Below, one piece after another: positions 1 through 10,396 of a DNA stretch of 64,000 nucleotides. Position 1 is the stretch's first letter; the number at the start of each line of letters is the position of its first letter. This DNA is from Cepaea nemoralis (Eukaryota; Mollusca; Gastropoda; Stylommatophora; Helicidae), in contig JACEFZ010016110.1 in NCBI GenBank assembly GCA_014155875.1, positions 1-64,000 of the forward strand, in the 5' to 3' direction. Under the pieces are notes generated by a model. That model saw only the letters and a list, made by a program, of their open reading frames with translations, did not search any database and was not told where the DNA came from. The position numbers and the translations under genes are program-made.

Positions 1-34
1 GGACAATCAAAAAATTAAGGAAAAACTTTGTTCA

Positions 35-588
35 CACTGAGACATGGACAATCTAGAGCACTGTCACACTGAGACATGGACAATCTAGAGCACTGTCACA
101 CTGAGACATGAACAATTCTAGAGCACTGTCACACTGAGACATGAACAATCTAGAGCAATGTCACACTGAGACATGGACAATCTAGAGCATTGTCACACTG
201 CGACATGGTCAATCTATATAACTGTCACACTGAGACATGGACAATCTAGAGCACTGTCACACTGAGACATGGACAATCTAGGACACTGTCACACTGAGAC
301 ACAGACAATCTAGAGCACTGTCACACTGAGACATGGACAATCTAGAGCACTGTCACACTGAGACATGGACAATCTAGAGCACTGTCACACTGAGACATGG
401 ACAATCTATATAACTGTCACACTGAGACATGAACAATCTAGAGCACTGTCACACTGTGACATGGACAATCTATATAACTGTCACACTGAGACATGGACAA
501 TCTAGAGCACTGTCACACTGTGACATGGACAATCTAGAGCACTGTCACACTGAGACACAGACAATCTAGAACACTGTCACACTGAGAC
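35..588. repeat. 32-bp minisatellite
   Basis: About 17 tandem copies of a 32-bp unit starting CACACTGAGACATGGACAAT and ending CTAGAGCACTGT. Variants include a TATATAACTGT ending and a GACACAGACAAT form. It lies in the intron downstream (in gene orientation) of the last visible MAGI exon. Bases 1-34 are A-rich and hold nothing recognisable. Confidence 0.95.
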
Positions 589-599
589 GGTTCCTCTCA

Positions 600-680
600 C
601 ATTCTCCCATCCAGTTCTGCATCTCAGCTGGTTCCTCTGACATTCCTCTGTACCACAAGCCCAACAACCTGTCCCCTCTC
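600..680 (-). repeat. MAGI: Degenerate remnant of the MAGI donor-derived array
   Basis: On the minus strand this stretch reads GACAGGTTGTTGGGCTTGTG followed by GTACAGAGGAATG. It is alignable by eye with the 37-bp unit of the array at 2024-2717 (GTAAGTTGTTGGACTGTC then GTGGTACAGAGGAGAG). It lies just beyond the 3' tail of the LINE at 681-2031, so that LINE appears to sit inside the array. Short and diverged, hence moderate confidence. Confidence 0.55.
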
Positions 681-2031
681 TGTTAGTTAGTTAGTCGACA
701 GATCATCTTCATTGCACATCGAACCATTCAGTCCATAAGTGCTTAGATCCCCTCCTCAGCAAATCCCGCAGCGTATAGCGGCTAACGACACCAGTTCTGT
801 GTTGGTTTATCAATCTTCTTTGGCTTCCTGCATAGTGTTCTTGTTTGGCCACCCCTCTTTCGATTTGCTGTTCTCACAGTCTGACCATGGTTGTAGATTC
901 GCAGTCATCACTAGGTTCTCGCACAAGTCTTACTTCTCGTAGAGCATTCAGAATTCAGCCTGGTCCATGGTGCGTCCGCTCTCCACAGTAGCCTTATCTG
1001 CAAGCTTGTCAGCCCGCTCATTTCCTTGTACTCCCGCATACCCTGGCACAAAGATGAAACTAATCTTTGTCAGTCGAGACCGCTCCAGAGACCACTCTCT
1101 TCGGATCCACCCCATCTCTATCCTCTTGAGCATGCTCATTGAGTCGCTAAGAAAACATGTCCTATTGAATGTCTGTGTCTCGAGCCATGTTATTGCTTTA
1201 CTTACTGCCATGACTTCCATAGTCAGACTACTTGTGGTCTCAACAAAAGCACCAGTCCTCCTTCACAATTCTCCCTCCGGTCCGAGCTGTAAAGGCCCAT
1301 GAGCTTCTCACACGTCGGACAACAGACCCATCTTTGTAGATGACAGCATCACCGTCTAACGAATTCTCAAAAATCAACGCTTGTACTTCTGCCTCCACAG
1401 CAGCCGGATTTTCTTGTCTGCATTTTCTGTCTAGTTGGATGCAAACTGAAAAGGACGTACAGAAATCTGTTGGCACTTGTACCCACTCCTCGCCAGGTTC
1501 TAAGTCCTCCAGTGAACACACCTGTTGAAGAATGTCTTCGGCTTGACCCATCCACGACCTTCCTCTTTTTAACCTGCTGCGCTTCACCTTCCTAATTTCA
1601 CTATGCAGTTTGCATTAACTCTGAGGTAGGCACGTGCTCTGCAAATTTGTAGTCTGTCTTCAATGGTTGGAAAATCAAGAAGGTAGCGCATCGCCCTGCA
1701 TTCTGCATCTTTTGTACATCCAAGAATAATGCGCATAGCTTCATTTTGTATCCTTTCTATCCTTTTTATCTGCTTACGGCTGAGAGTCAGGATTGTCATC
1801 GCATACTCAAACTCAAAAACAGACTTGACCAGCCCCTCATATAGGAGGCATAGATGGCGCTGCTCACAGTTTGCTGCTGCCATCATCCGCATTGCAGCCA
1901 AACCTCGCTTGGCCTTTGTTATCACCTGGTCTATGTGCTCATTATAAGCAAGGTTTCGATCAAAACGTATCCCCAGGTAATTCATTGCCTGCGTTCTTTC
2001 CACAGTCTCTGAACACAGATTTACAGTGAGA
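681..2031 (-). mobile_element. 5'-truncated LINE with RT thumb and RNase H, degenerate (I/Jockey-like)
   Basis: Read 5' to 3' on the minus strand, the element opens inside the reverse transcriptase C-terminal region (LTVNLCSETVERTQAMNYLG near 2030-1970, followed by a KAKRGLAAMRMM stretch). It continues into a ribonuclease H domain: VIYKDGSV, then SDSMSMLKRI, then FVPGYAGVQGNERADKLADK near 1050. The reading frame shifts at about 1585, about 1250 (one base; repair gives GAFVETTSSLTMEV) and about 965. After the last shift a tail ending RGSKHLWTEWFDVQ is readable with one internal stop. The 3' end is a short TAAC tandem tail (GTTAGTTAGTTAG on the plus strand, about 681-694). The RT catalytic core and endonuclease are missing, so this is a dead 5'-truncated copy. 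RNase H places it among I/Nimb-type LINEs; the exact clade is not determined. Confidence 0.88.
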
Positions 2032-2717
2032 GTCCAATAACTTACCCCTCATTTGTACCACAATGACAGTCCAACAACTTACCCCACCTCTGTACCACAA
2101 TGACAGTCCAACAACTTACCTCTCCTCTGTACCACAATGACAGTCCAACAACTTACCTCTCCTGTGTACCACAATGACAGTCCAACAACTTACCCCCCCC
2201 CCTCCCCCCTGTACCACAATGACAGTCCAACAACTTACCCCCCCTGTACCACAATGACAGTCCAACAACTTACCCCACCTCTGTACCACAATGACAGTCC
2301 AACAACTTACCTCTCCTCTGTACCACAATGACAGTCCAACAACTTACCTCTCCTCTGTACCACAATGACAGTCCAACAACTTACCCCCCCCCTCCCCCCT
2401 GTACCACAATGACAGTCCAACAACTTACCCCCCCTGTACCACAATGACAGTCCAACAACTTACCTCTCCTCTGTACCACAATGACAGTCCAACAACTTAC
2501 CTCTCCTCTGTACCACAATGACAGTCCAACAACTTACCCCCCCTGTACCACAATGACAGTCCAACAACTTACCTCTCCTCTGTACCACAATGACAGTCCA
2601 ACAACTTACCTCCTCTGTACCACAATGACAGTCCAACAACTTACCTCTCCTCTGTACCACAATGACAGTCCAACAACTTACCCCTCCTCTGTACCACAAT
2701 GACAGTCCAACAACTTA
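2024..2717 (-). repeat. MAGI: 37-bp array copied from a MAGI exon 3' end plus 5' splice site
   Basis: About 19 tandem copies, usually 37 bp (range about 31-44 where C-runs expand). On the minus strand each unit is GACTGTCATTGTGGTACAG, then AGGAGAG, then GTAAGTTGTTG. The first 26 bases equal the last 26 coding bases of the MAGI exon at 2719-3393, and the last 11 equal the start of its intron including the GTAAGT donor. The genuine junction (2719|2718) is the exon-side end of the array. Each unit therefore offers a near-identical donor in sense orientation; some units have GGGGTAAGT in place of GAGGTAAGT. Confidence 0.95.
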
Positions 2718-2718
2718 C

Positions 2719-3393
2719 CTCTCCTCTGTACCACAATGACAGTCTCCTGGTCCTGCCTGCAGTCCTTCAGCATCTGCACGGTCTGCTGGTGCGGAAGCTC
2801 CCGCACACTGACCGAGTCGATCTGTACAAGGAGATCGCCTTCAGCCAAGTTCTGACATCTGCTCTGGTCTAGAATCTGTTTCACCCGTTGACCGTAGGGG
2901 CTGTCAGCAATTGTGAATCCAAATCCCACTGGACCTTTGACAATCGGAATGGTCAGTATTTCTGGCCGCTCATGAATGGACAGAGAGACCAAGTCTGGTA
3001 TGGCCACATGTTGATGCCTCATAGTATTCATGGCAGCCTCCTCGTGGCAGTTGGAGAGGTACAGTGTTGAAGCTGGATTGTGACCATGGCCCACCACAGA
3101 CCGGGTCAGGTCAGGCAGCGACTTCAGGCCTAACCTCAGCATGTGGGCATCTGTGGCTTCGTTGTTTGCGGCACATGATTGGCTGTTGAATGTCCCAGCA
3201 TTCTGTGGCAATGTCACGGCCACAGTGGTGACAATTTCTGTATTGGGGTCATTGGGATCAAAGTTCAAAGGGTAGCCCCTGCAAGTCTCTAAATATACCG
3301 TTTCTCCAGGTGCAATAGATTGGAATAAACGCACGACGTCCTGGTGGGTGAAGCCCAGAACACAGACGTTGTTGACTCGAACTATTACATCAC
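2719..3393 (-). CDS. MAGI: MAGI homologue, exon with end of one PDZ domain and a full second PDZ domain
   Basis: A 675-nt internal exon. MAGI proteins scaffold receptors, phosphatases and adhesion molecules at epithelial junctions and synapses. Acceptor CTTCTGCAG|GTGATG at 3394/3393; donor GAGAG|GTAAGT at 2719/2718; phase 1 at both ends. It opens with the second half of a PDZ domain (GDVIVRVNNVCVLGFTHQDV, then VRLFQS) and the MAGI-typical CRGYPLNFDPNDPNTE. A low-complexity linker of about 90 residues follows. Then comes a complete PDZ domain: TIPIVKGPVGFGFTIADSPY with the GFGF carboxylate-binding loop, GQRVKQILDQSRC, EGDLLVQIDSVSVREL and VQMLKDC. The match to MAGI PDZ domains flanking the CRGYPLPFDP signature is strong from family knowledge. 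It is flanked on both sides by arrays copied from its own junctions. The next exon would lie before position 1. Confidence 0.93.
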
Positions 3394-3948
3394 CTGCAGA
3401 AGAGACAGAACTATTACATCACCTGTAGAAGAGACAGAACTATCACATCACCTGCAGAAGAGACAGTACTATCACATCTCTGCAGAAGAGACAGTACTAT
3501 CACATCCCTGCAGAAGAGACAGTACTATCACATCCCTGCAGAAGAGACAGTACTATCACATCCCTGCAGAAGAGACAGTACTATCACATCCCTGCAGAAG
3601 AGACAGTACTATCACATCCCTGCAGAAGAGACAGTACTATCACATCCCTGCAGAAGAGACAGTACTATCACATCCCTGCAGAAGAGACAGTACTATCACA
3701 TCCCTGCAGAAGAGACAGTACTATCACATCCCTGCAGAAGAGACAGTACTATCACATCTCTGCAGAAGAGACAGTACTATCACATCCCTGCAGAAGAGAC
3801 AGTACTATCACATCCCTGCAGAAGAGACAGTACTATCACATCCCTGCAGAAGAGACAGTACTATCACATCCCTGCAGAAGAGACAGTACTATCACATCCC
3901 TGCAGAAGAGATAGTACTATCACATCACCTGCAGAAGAGACACTACGT
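3394..3948 (-). repeat. MAGI: 28-29-bp array copied from a MAGI 3' splice site plus exon 5' end
   Basis: About 20 tandem copies. On the minus strand the exon-proximal unit is TGTCTCTTCTACAG then GTGATGTAATAGTTC, that is, 14 intronic bases with pyrimidine tract and CAG plus the first 15 exon bases. More distal units are TGTCTCTTCTGCAG then GGATGTGATAGTAC. The copy nearest the exon has an exonic part identical to the true exon start, and distal copies share derived changes. This indicates stepwise tandem expansion outward from the junction. Confidence 0.95.
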
Positions 3949-3954
3949 ATGACT

Positions 3955-4440
3955 TTACTAATGCAAAAATAAACACATATCTTAACGTGGTTTCTGACAC
4001 AACTAATAAACATCTATGATGCCTGACACCAGAATCAAAACATATCTTACTGTGATGTTTGACATCAGAATCAAAACAAATCTTATTGTGATGTTTGACA
4101 TCAGAATCAAAACATATCTTACTGTGATGTTTGACATCAGAATCAAAACATATCTTATTGTGATGTTTGACATAAAAAGAAACACATATTTTACTGTACA
4201 CAAGAGCAAATATTCTACTGTGATGTTTGACACAACAAGAAACAAATATCTTACTGTTGTTTGTCACATTAGCAAATATCTTATTGTGATGTTTGACACA
4301 AGAGCAAATATCTTACTGTGATGTTTGACACAAGAGCAAATATCTTACTGTGATGTTTGACACAAGAGCAAATATCTTACTGTGATGTTTGATACAAAAT
4401 CAAATATTTTAATGTGATGTTTGATACAAGAGCAAATATC
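3955..4440. repeat. 36-bp AT-rich minisatellite
   Basis: About 13 copies of a roughly 36-bp unit containing ATCTTACTGTGATGTTTGAC and either ATCAGAATCAAAACAT or a shorter ACAAGAGCAAAT form. It follows directly on the acceptor-derived array in the same intron. It is open in several frames only because the unit is stop-poor. Confidence 0.9.
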
Positions 4441-4447
4441 TTACTGT

Positions 4448-6296
4448 GATATACAATAGTGGGACATGGAGAGTTAAACACAACAAGTGGGACATGGAGA
4501 GTTAAACACAACAAGTGGGACAATATAGTGGGACATGGAGAGTAAAACACAATAAGTGGGAAAATAGTGGGATGTGGAGAGTTAAAAACAACAAGTGGGA
4601 CAATATAGTGGGACATGGAGAGTTAAACACAATGAGTGGGACAATATAGTGGGACATTGAGAGTTAAACACAACAAGTGGGACAATATAATGGGACGTGG
4701 AGAGTTAAACACAACAAGTGGGACATGGAGAATTAAACACAACAAGTGGGACAATATAGTGGGACATGGAGAGTTAAACACAACTAGTGGGACATGGAGA
4801 GTTAAACACAACAAGTGGGACAATATAATGGGACATGGAGAGTTAAACACAACAAGTGGGACATGGAGAGTTAAACACAAGTGGGACAATATAATGGGAC
4901 ATGGAGAGTTAAACACAACAAGTGGGACATGGAGAGTTAGACACAAGTGGGACAATATAGTGGGATGTGGAGAGTTAAACAACCACAAGTGGGACAATAT
5001 AGTGGGACATGGAGAGTTAAACACAACAAGTGGGACATGGAGAGTTAAACACAACACGTGGGACATGGAGAGTTAAACACAACAAGTGGGACATGGAGAG
5101 TTAAACACAACAAGTGGGACATGGAGAGTTAAACACAACAAGTGGGACACTATAGTGGGACATGGAGAGTTAAACACAAGTGGGACAATATAAAGGGACA
5201 TGGAGAGTTAAACACAACAAGTGGGACATGGAGAGTTAAACACAACAAGTGGGACACTATAGTGGGACATGGAGAGTTAAACACAAGTGGGACAATATAG
5301 TGGGATGTGGAGAGTTAAACAACCACAAGTGGGACATGGAGAGTTAAACACAACAAATTGGACAACACTGGGACATGGAGGGTTAAACACAATAAGTGGG
5401 ACAATAGTGGGACATAGAGAGTTGAACACAATACGTGGGAAAATAGTGGGACATGGAGAGTTAAAAACAACAAGTATGACAATATATTGGGACATGGAGA
5501 GTTAAACACAACAATTGGACAACACTGGGACATGGAGGGTTAAACACAACAAGTGGGACATGGAGAGTTAAACACAAGTGGGACATGGAGAGTTAAACAC
5601 AACAAGTGGGACATGGAGAGTTAAACACAACAAGTGGGACATGGAGAGTTAAACACAACAAGTGGGACATGGAGAGTTAAACACAACAAGTGGGACATGG
5701 AGAGTTAAACACAACAAGTGGGACATGGAGAGTTAAACACAAGTGGGACATGGAGAGTTAAACACAACAAGTGGGACATGGAGAGTTAAACACAACAAGT
5801 GGGACATGGAGAGTTAAACACAACAAATTGGACAACACTGGGACATGGAGGGTTAAACACAATAAGTAGGAATATAGTGGGACATGGAGAGTTAAACACA
5901 ATGAGTGGGACAATATATTGGGACATGGAGAGTTAAACACAATGAGTGGGACAATATAGTGGGACATTGAGAGTTAAACACAAGTGGGACATGGAGAGTT
6001 AGACACAAGTGGGACAATATAGTGGGATGTGGAGAGTTAAACAACCACAAGTGGGACAATATAGTGGGACATGGAGAGTTAAACACAACAAGTGGGACAT
6101 GGAGAGTTAAACACAACAAGTGGGACATGGAGAGTTAAACACAACAAGTGGGACACTATAGTGGGACATGGAGAGTTAAACACAAGTGGGACAATATAGT
6201 GGGATATGGAGAGTTAAACACAAGTGGGGCAATATAATGGGACATGGAGAGTTAAACACAACAAGTGGGACAATAGTGGGACACGAACAGTTAGAC
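4448..6296. repeat. 28-bp minisatellite with 13-14-bp insertions
   Basis: About 60 copies of a unit with core GTGGGACATGGAGAGTTAAA plus CACAACAA. Many copies carry an extra GTGGGACAATATA segment, giving a mixture of short and long units. It ends about 85 bp from the donor of the MAGI exon at 6381-6566. Confidence 0.93.
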
Positions 6297-6380
6297 TAGG
6301 ACAGTATGGGTGAATGCAGCATGAGTGTCATGCAGCTGTCCTGTTGTGAGTTCACCAATAACTGAAGTGTAAGCACTCAC

Positions 6381-6566
6381 CTGATCTGAATTTGCCGCTG
6401 AGATGAGCTGGTCCGTTCTCTACCACATTTTTGATCTGCAGAAACTGGCTGTCCCTGAGGTGGCCGCCAATGATGGTGAAGCCAAGGCCTCTGGCCGACT
6501 TGACCAGTGATGTCTGTTGGAACTCCCCCTTCAACTCTCCAGGCTCTTTGGTAAAGAACGGCCGCC
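6381..6566 (-). CDS. MAGI: MAGI homologue, exon with first half of a PDZ domain
   Basis: A 186-nt internal exon. Acceptor TTTACTATTGCAG|GGCGG at 6567/6566; donor AGATCAG|GTGAGT at 6381/6380; phase 1 at both ends. The product opens with GRPFFTKEPGELKGEF, closely resembling the PFFTRDPSELKG stretch before MAGI PDZ1 (family knowledge). Then follow TSLVKSARGLGFTIIGG, with GLGF as the ligand-carboxylate loop, and FLQIKNVVENGPAHLSGKF. Spliced to the next exon it continues as RSGDVIVRVNN, completing the PDZ fold. A seven-residue HLRDSQF stretch replaces the usual DEPDEF loop. The flanking introns hold a 28-bp minisatellite downstream and a mariner remnant about 80 bp upstream. Confidence 0.93.
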
Positions 6567-6647
6567 CTGCAATAGTAAATGAAACTGGAGAACATGTGGC
6601 TTGCCAGGCAGATAAATGTATAGTACAAACAGACAGACATGGAGATG

Positions 6648-7100
6648 TACGAGGGGGAAGTCAATAAGTAAGCCACAAATGGCTGTAGAAAAATAATTAA
6701 ATATGATAACTTGAAACCAGTTTGTTAATTTTTATACATACATTGACCCTCTATTTCTCAACATAATTTCCACCAACATTGATGCACTTATCCTATCGTT
6801 ATATCAGTCCTCCCAAACCGGCTGCATAGAACTGCATGCTCTGTTGTCCAAACCACGTTTTCACTTCACATTCAATTTCGGCGTCATTCGCGAAATGTCT
6901 CCCACCAAAGTGGGTTTTCAGTGTTTATCCTGGCAAATGTTTGTCCCGTAAAGCGGTGCATAGCTGGATAGAAAATGTTTTGAGGGAGAGTCAATAAGTA
7001 AGTCATGCAGTTCGGTGGGATGGCCGGTAAATGAGGACAGGGTATGCTTTTCTATGAAGAGGGTTTGGGAGGGCTGATAAAACGATGGGATAAGTGCATC

Positions 7101-7131
<31 letters not shown>

Positions 7132-7397
7132 TTCTACTTCTGCAGTCAAGTGTCGTGGGGAGGAATAATTTGCGTTCCAGCGCCCGGTGGGCGGCACTGG
7201 ATATTGTCATTCCGTGTGGTTGTACAATGTCTTTGATGTCGTCAATCCATTGTCTTCTTGGGCATCAATGTTGATGGAAATTATGTTGAGAAATAAAGGG
7301 ACAATGTATGTATAAAAATAAGCTGGTTTCAAGGTGTTATCATATTTAGTTATTTTTCTACAGCCATTTGTGGCTTACTTATTAACTTACCCTCGTA
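6648..7397. mobile_element. Inverted pair of mariner 3' ends (foldback remnant)
   Basis: Terminal inverted repeats of about 130 bp: the left end starts TACGAGGGGGAAGTCAATAA and the right end, reverse-complemented, starts TACGAGGGTAAGTTAATAAG. Both ends sit on TA (6648-6649 and 7396-7397), the mariner target. Inside, both arms encode the C-terminus of a mariner transposase. The right arm on the plus strand gives FYEEGLGGLIKRWDKCIN then VDGNYVEK. The left arm on the minus strand gives FYAAGLGGLI, two stops, then DKCINVGGNYVEK. The catalytic DD34D core is absent. This is a head-to-head arrangement of two 3' ends rather than a simple internal deletion. Confidence 0.85.
7104..7261 (-). mobile_element. 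LINE 3'-tail fragment with (ATG)n end inserted in the mariner remnant
   Basis: The insertion of about 158 bp is flanked by the 8-bp direct repeat GCATCAAT (7096-7103 and 7262-7269). Removing it restores the mariner C-terminus (DKCIN|VDGNYVEK). On the minus strand it reads as the coding tail of a LINE (KKTMDDIKDIVQPHG, then ISSAAHRALERKL) ending in an (ATG)n tract. It is a heavily 5'-truncated retrotransposon insertion younger than the mariner arm. Confidence 0.75.
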
Positions 7398-7474
7398 CTA
7401 TAAATAGTAGTTTGAAAAATGAAAGGATTGATCAACAGACAGACATGAAGACATATAAACAGACATGGAGATGT

Positions 7475-8332
7475 ACTCATCAACAAGTGCCTTGCTGCTG
7501 GCGTAGGCGTTCATGACTCTCCACAGATCTCGGTCTTTGGTTTTCTGGATCAACTCCATTGTTTATATTCCTTCATGCCACCGTCTCAATCCGTCCAGCA
7601 TCATTTCTCTTGGTCTGCCTCTCCTCTCTTCCCCTCGATCTTTCCAGTTGTCATGATGTTCTCCAATGCCTCTCTTCTCATCACATGACCAAAGAAAGCT
7701 GTTTGTCTCTTTCTTCTTGTTGTATATGATGTTCTAGTTTCATTAGCCTCTTTCAGGCAGTCGTTGTTAGTTACTTTGGTAGTCCAAGGAATTTGCAACA
7801 TTCATCTCACATCAGAGGAACCACATCTCTGTTGCTTCCAATCTCTTCCTAATTTGTTCATTTACATTCCAAGATTCACCGCTGTACAGCAAAACAGGTT
7901 TTGTATAGCACTTCTGCACTCTCTCTCTTACATTCATTGATAGTGACTTAGTGCATAAGATATTCTTCATTTTCTGAAATGCAGCCTTTGCTTGCCCTAT
8001 CTCTTAATCTCTGTTGTGAAGAATTTTCCCTTCCATCTCTATTTCACATTTGGGTGTCACTTTTTTCTTTGATATCACCATTGCTACTATTTTCTTGATA
8101 TTCAAGGAGAATCCTTTCTTTGCACTCTCTGTTACTACAATGTCCAACAATTGTTGTAGATCTTTTGCATTATCCACCATCAATACTGTATCATCTGTAT
8201 AGCGTATATTGTTTATATTACAAACTCCGAATATTATTCCTGGCTTCTCTTTGATCTCTCTCATTATTACTTTGCTATCGAGGGAGAAGAGATCTGGTGA
8301 CAAAACACATCCCTGTCACAATTCCAGCCTTA
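7475..8332 (-). mobile_element. LINE, 3' part: RT catalytic motif to 3' end (pseudogene)
   Basis: This is the 3' half of a LINE whose 5' half is at 10397-11580. On the minus strand it resumes with [18 protein letters not shown], followed by the catalytic strand IRYTDDTVLMVDNAKDLQ (YTDD where YADD is usual). After decayed sequence comes the tail QIPWTTKVTNNDCLKEANET then FFGHVMRREALENIM and TGKIEGKRG. It ends with a LINE-type terminus (MNAYASSKALVDEY at about 7515-7475). Several frameshifts and stops make it inactive. A copy of ACAGACAGACATGAAGACAT lies at about 7435 and another at about 11583, a possible long target duplication or part of a local simple repeat. Confidence 0.88.
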
Positions 8333-8344
8333 TCTTATATATAA

Positions 8345-8485
<141 letters not shown>

Positions 8486-8689
8486 TGAGATGAAATTTTC
8501 TACACGCCTTCCTTTCATTCCAGCGCTGCCAACTGGCGTATTTTTTTTCTTCTTCCTCCTCCTCCCTCCTCCCATTCCCAAAATACGTACGTAAATATAT
8601 GATGATGATGATGAAAGAATCCCCGAACCAAAACGCTAGGGAAAGGGAAGAAAATGACGTGACTACACAGAATCGTCACACGGCAATCA

Positions 8690-8735
8690 TCATCATCATC
8701 AAGTGCCGTGCCGGCTGGCGTAGGCGTTCAACTCT
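8690..8735 (-). mobile_element. LINE 3' terminus fragment with (ATG)n tail
   Basis: The reverse complement reads AACGCCTACGCCAGCCGGC then ACGGCACTTGATGATGATG, the same terminus as the LINE ends at 7475 and 48250 (NAYASRHGT-stop-ATG tract). It is very short and lies inside the Helitron-like element, so it was either captured or inserted there. Confidence 0.55.
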
Positions 8736-8889
8736 GCTGCTGATATATATGCCTCCATGCCACGGCAATATCAATAACAATTCATCTTTTTATGTGTAAG
8801 GAAGTTATCTACAGTCGTGTAGAAGGGAAGAACAATCAATGGAAGGACCGAAATCACAGAACCTAGACGAGTATGAATTCGGAATGGCG

Positions 8890-9930
8890 AACTCCCTCCT
8901 CCTCTCTTCTCCTCCTGCCTCTACCTCCTCCCCTCCTAATCCCTCTACCTCCTCCTCTTCCTCCTCCCTCTCCCTCCTCCTTCTCCCCTCCTCCTCCCTC
9001 CACCTCCCCCTCCTCCTCCCTCTACCTCTTCCTCCTCCCCCCTCCTCCCTCTCCTCCTCCTTCTCTTCATCCCTCCTACTCCCTTCTCCTCCTCCCTCCT
9101 CCTCCTCCCTCTTCCTCCCTCTACCTCCTCCCTCCTCCTCCTTCCTCCACATCCCTCTTCCTCCTCCTCCCTCCTCATCATTCCTCCTCCTCCTCCCTCT
9201 CCCTCCTCCTCCCCCACCTGCGTTCTCCTCCTCCTTCTCCCTCCTCCTCCCTCTTCCTCCTCCTCCTTCACCCTCCTCCTCCCTCCTCCTTCTCCCCTTT
9301 CCCCCTCCTTCTCTTAATCCCTCATCCTCCCTCCTCCTCCCTCCTATTCCTCCCTACTCCTCCTCCTCTCTCCGCCTATCTCTTCCTCCCTCCTCCACTC
9401 TTCCTCCTCCCTCTTCCTTCTCCTCCCTCCTCGCCCTCCTCTTCCTTCCTCCTTCGCCCTCCTCCTCCCTTCTCCTCCTCCCCCTCCCTCCTCCTCCTCC
9501 CTCTACCTCCTCCCTCCTCCTCCCTTCACATTCCTCTTCCTCCTCCCTCCTACTCCTCTTCACTCTACCTTCCTCCTCCTCCCTTTACATTCCTCCTCCT
9601 CCCTCTTCCTCCTCCCTCTTCCTCCCTCCGCCTCCTCCCTCCTCCTCCTCCCTCCTCCTCCTGCGTTCTCCTCCTCCCTCCTTCTCCCTCCTCCTTCTCC
9701 TCCCTCTTCCTGCTCCCTCCGCCTCCTCTCTCCTCCTCCTCCCTCCTCCTCCCTCTCCTCTTCCTCCTCCCTCCTCCTCCTGCGTTCTCCTCCTCCCTCC
9801 TTCTCCCTCTTCCTCCTCCCTCCTCTTCCTAATCCCTCCTCCTCCCTCCTATTCCTCCTGTCTCCTGTCTCCTCCTCCCTCCTCTTCCCTCCTCCACCTC
9901 CCTCTTCCTCCTCCCTCCTCCATTTACCCA
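8890..9930. repeat. Polypyrimidine (CCT/CTC)-rich low-complexity tract
   Basis: About 1 kb of nearly pure pyrimidine on the plus strand, built from irregular CTCCTCCCT and TCCTCCTCC blocks. It is open in several frames on both strands (Ser/Pro/Leu-rich or Glu/Arg/Gly-rich), which reflects composition and not a gene. Long mirror-repeat homopyrimidine runs could form triplex DNA. Confidence 0.93.
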
Positions 9931-10396
9931 AGACAGACAGACAGACAGATAGTCGGGAACGGGATCTTATATGACTACTTATATGATGTAAATGAGATGC
10001 TCTCCACCATGGGCTGGGCCGGGTCAGACAGACAGATAGATAGACAGGCAGACAGACAGACAGTCGGGAACGGGAACTTATATGACTACTTATATGAATT
10101 AAATGAGATTCTCCCCACCAGGAGTTGGGCGATGCCGGGCCGGGTCAGACAGACAGACAGACAGACAGACAGATAGATAGTCGGGAACGGGAACTTATAT
10201 GACTACTTATATGAATTAAATTAGATGCTCCCCATCAGGGTCTGGGCGAAGCCGGGCGTGGTCAGACAGACAGACAGATAGACAGACAGACAGACAGATT
10301 GTCGGTAACGGGAACGAGAACGTATATGACTACTTATATGAATTAAATGAGATGCTCCCCACCAGGGTCTGGGCGAAGCCGGGCCGGGTCAGCTAG
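9930..10396 (+). repeat. Four ~120-bp repeats derived from the Helitron-like 3' end
   Basis: Each unit runs GTCGGGAACGGGAACTTATA, then TGACTACTTATATGAATTAA and GGGCGAAGCCGGGCCGGGTC, and is linked to the next by a (GACA)n run. The last unit ends in the element terminus AGCTAG. The repeat thus multiplies the subterminal region of the element. GGCGAAGCC can form a small hairpin, a usual feature near Helitron 3' ends. Confidence 0.85.

Noticed and set aside
8839..10176. Plus-strand 445-codon Ser/Pro/Leu-rich frame
   Set aside because: Composition of a polypyrimidine tract inside a Helitron-like element, not a secreted or mucin-like gene.
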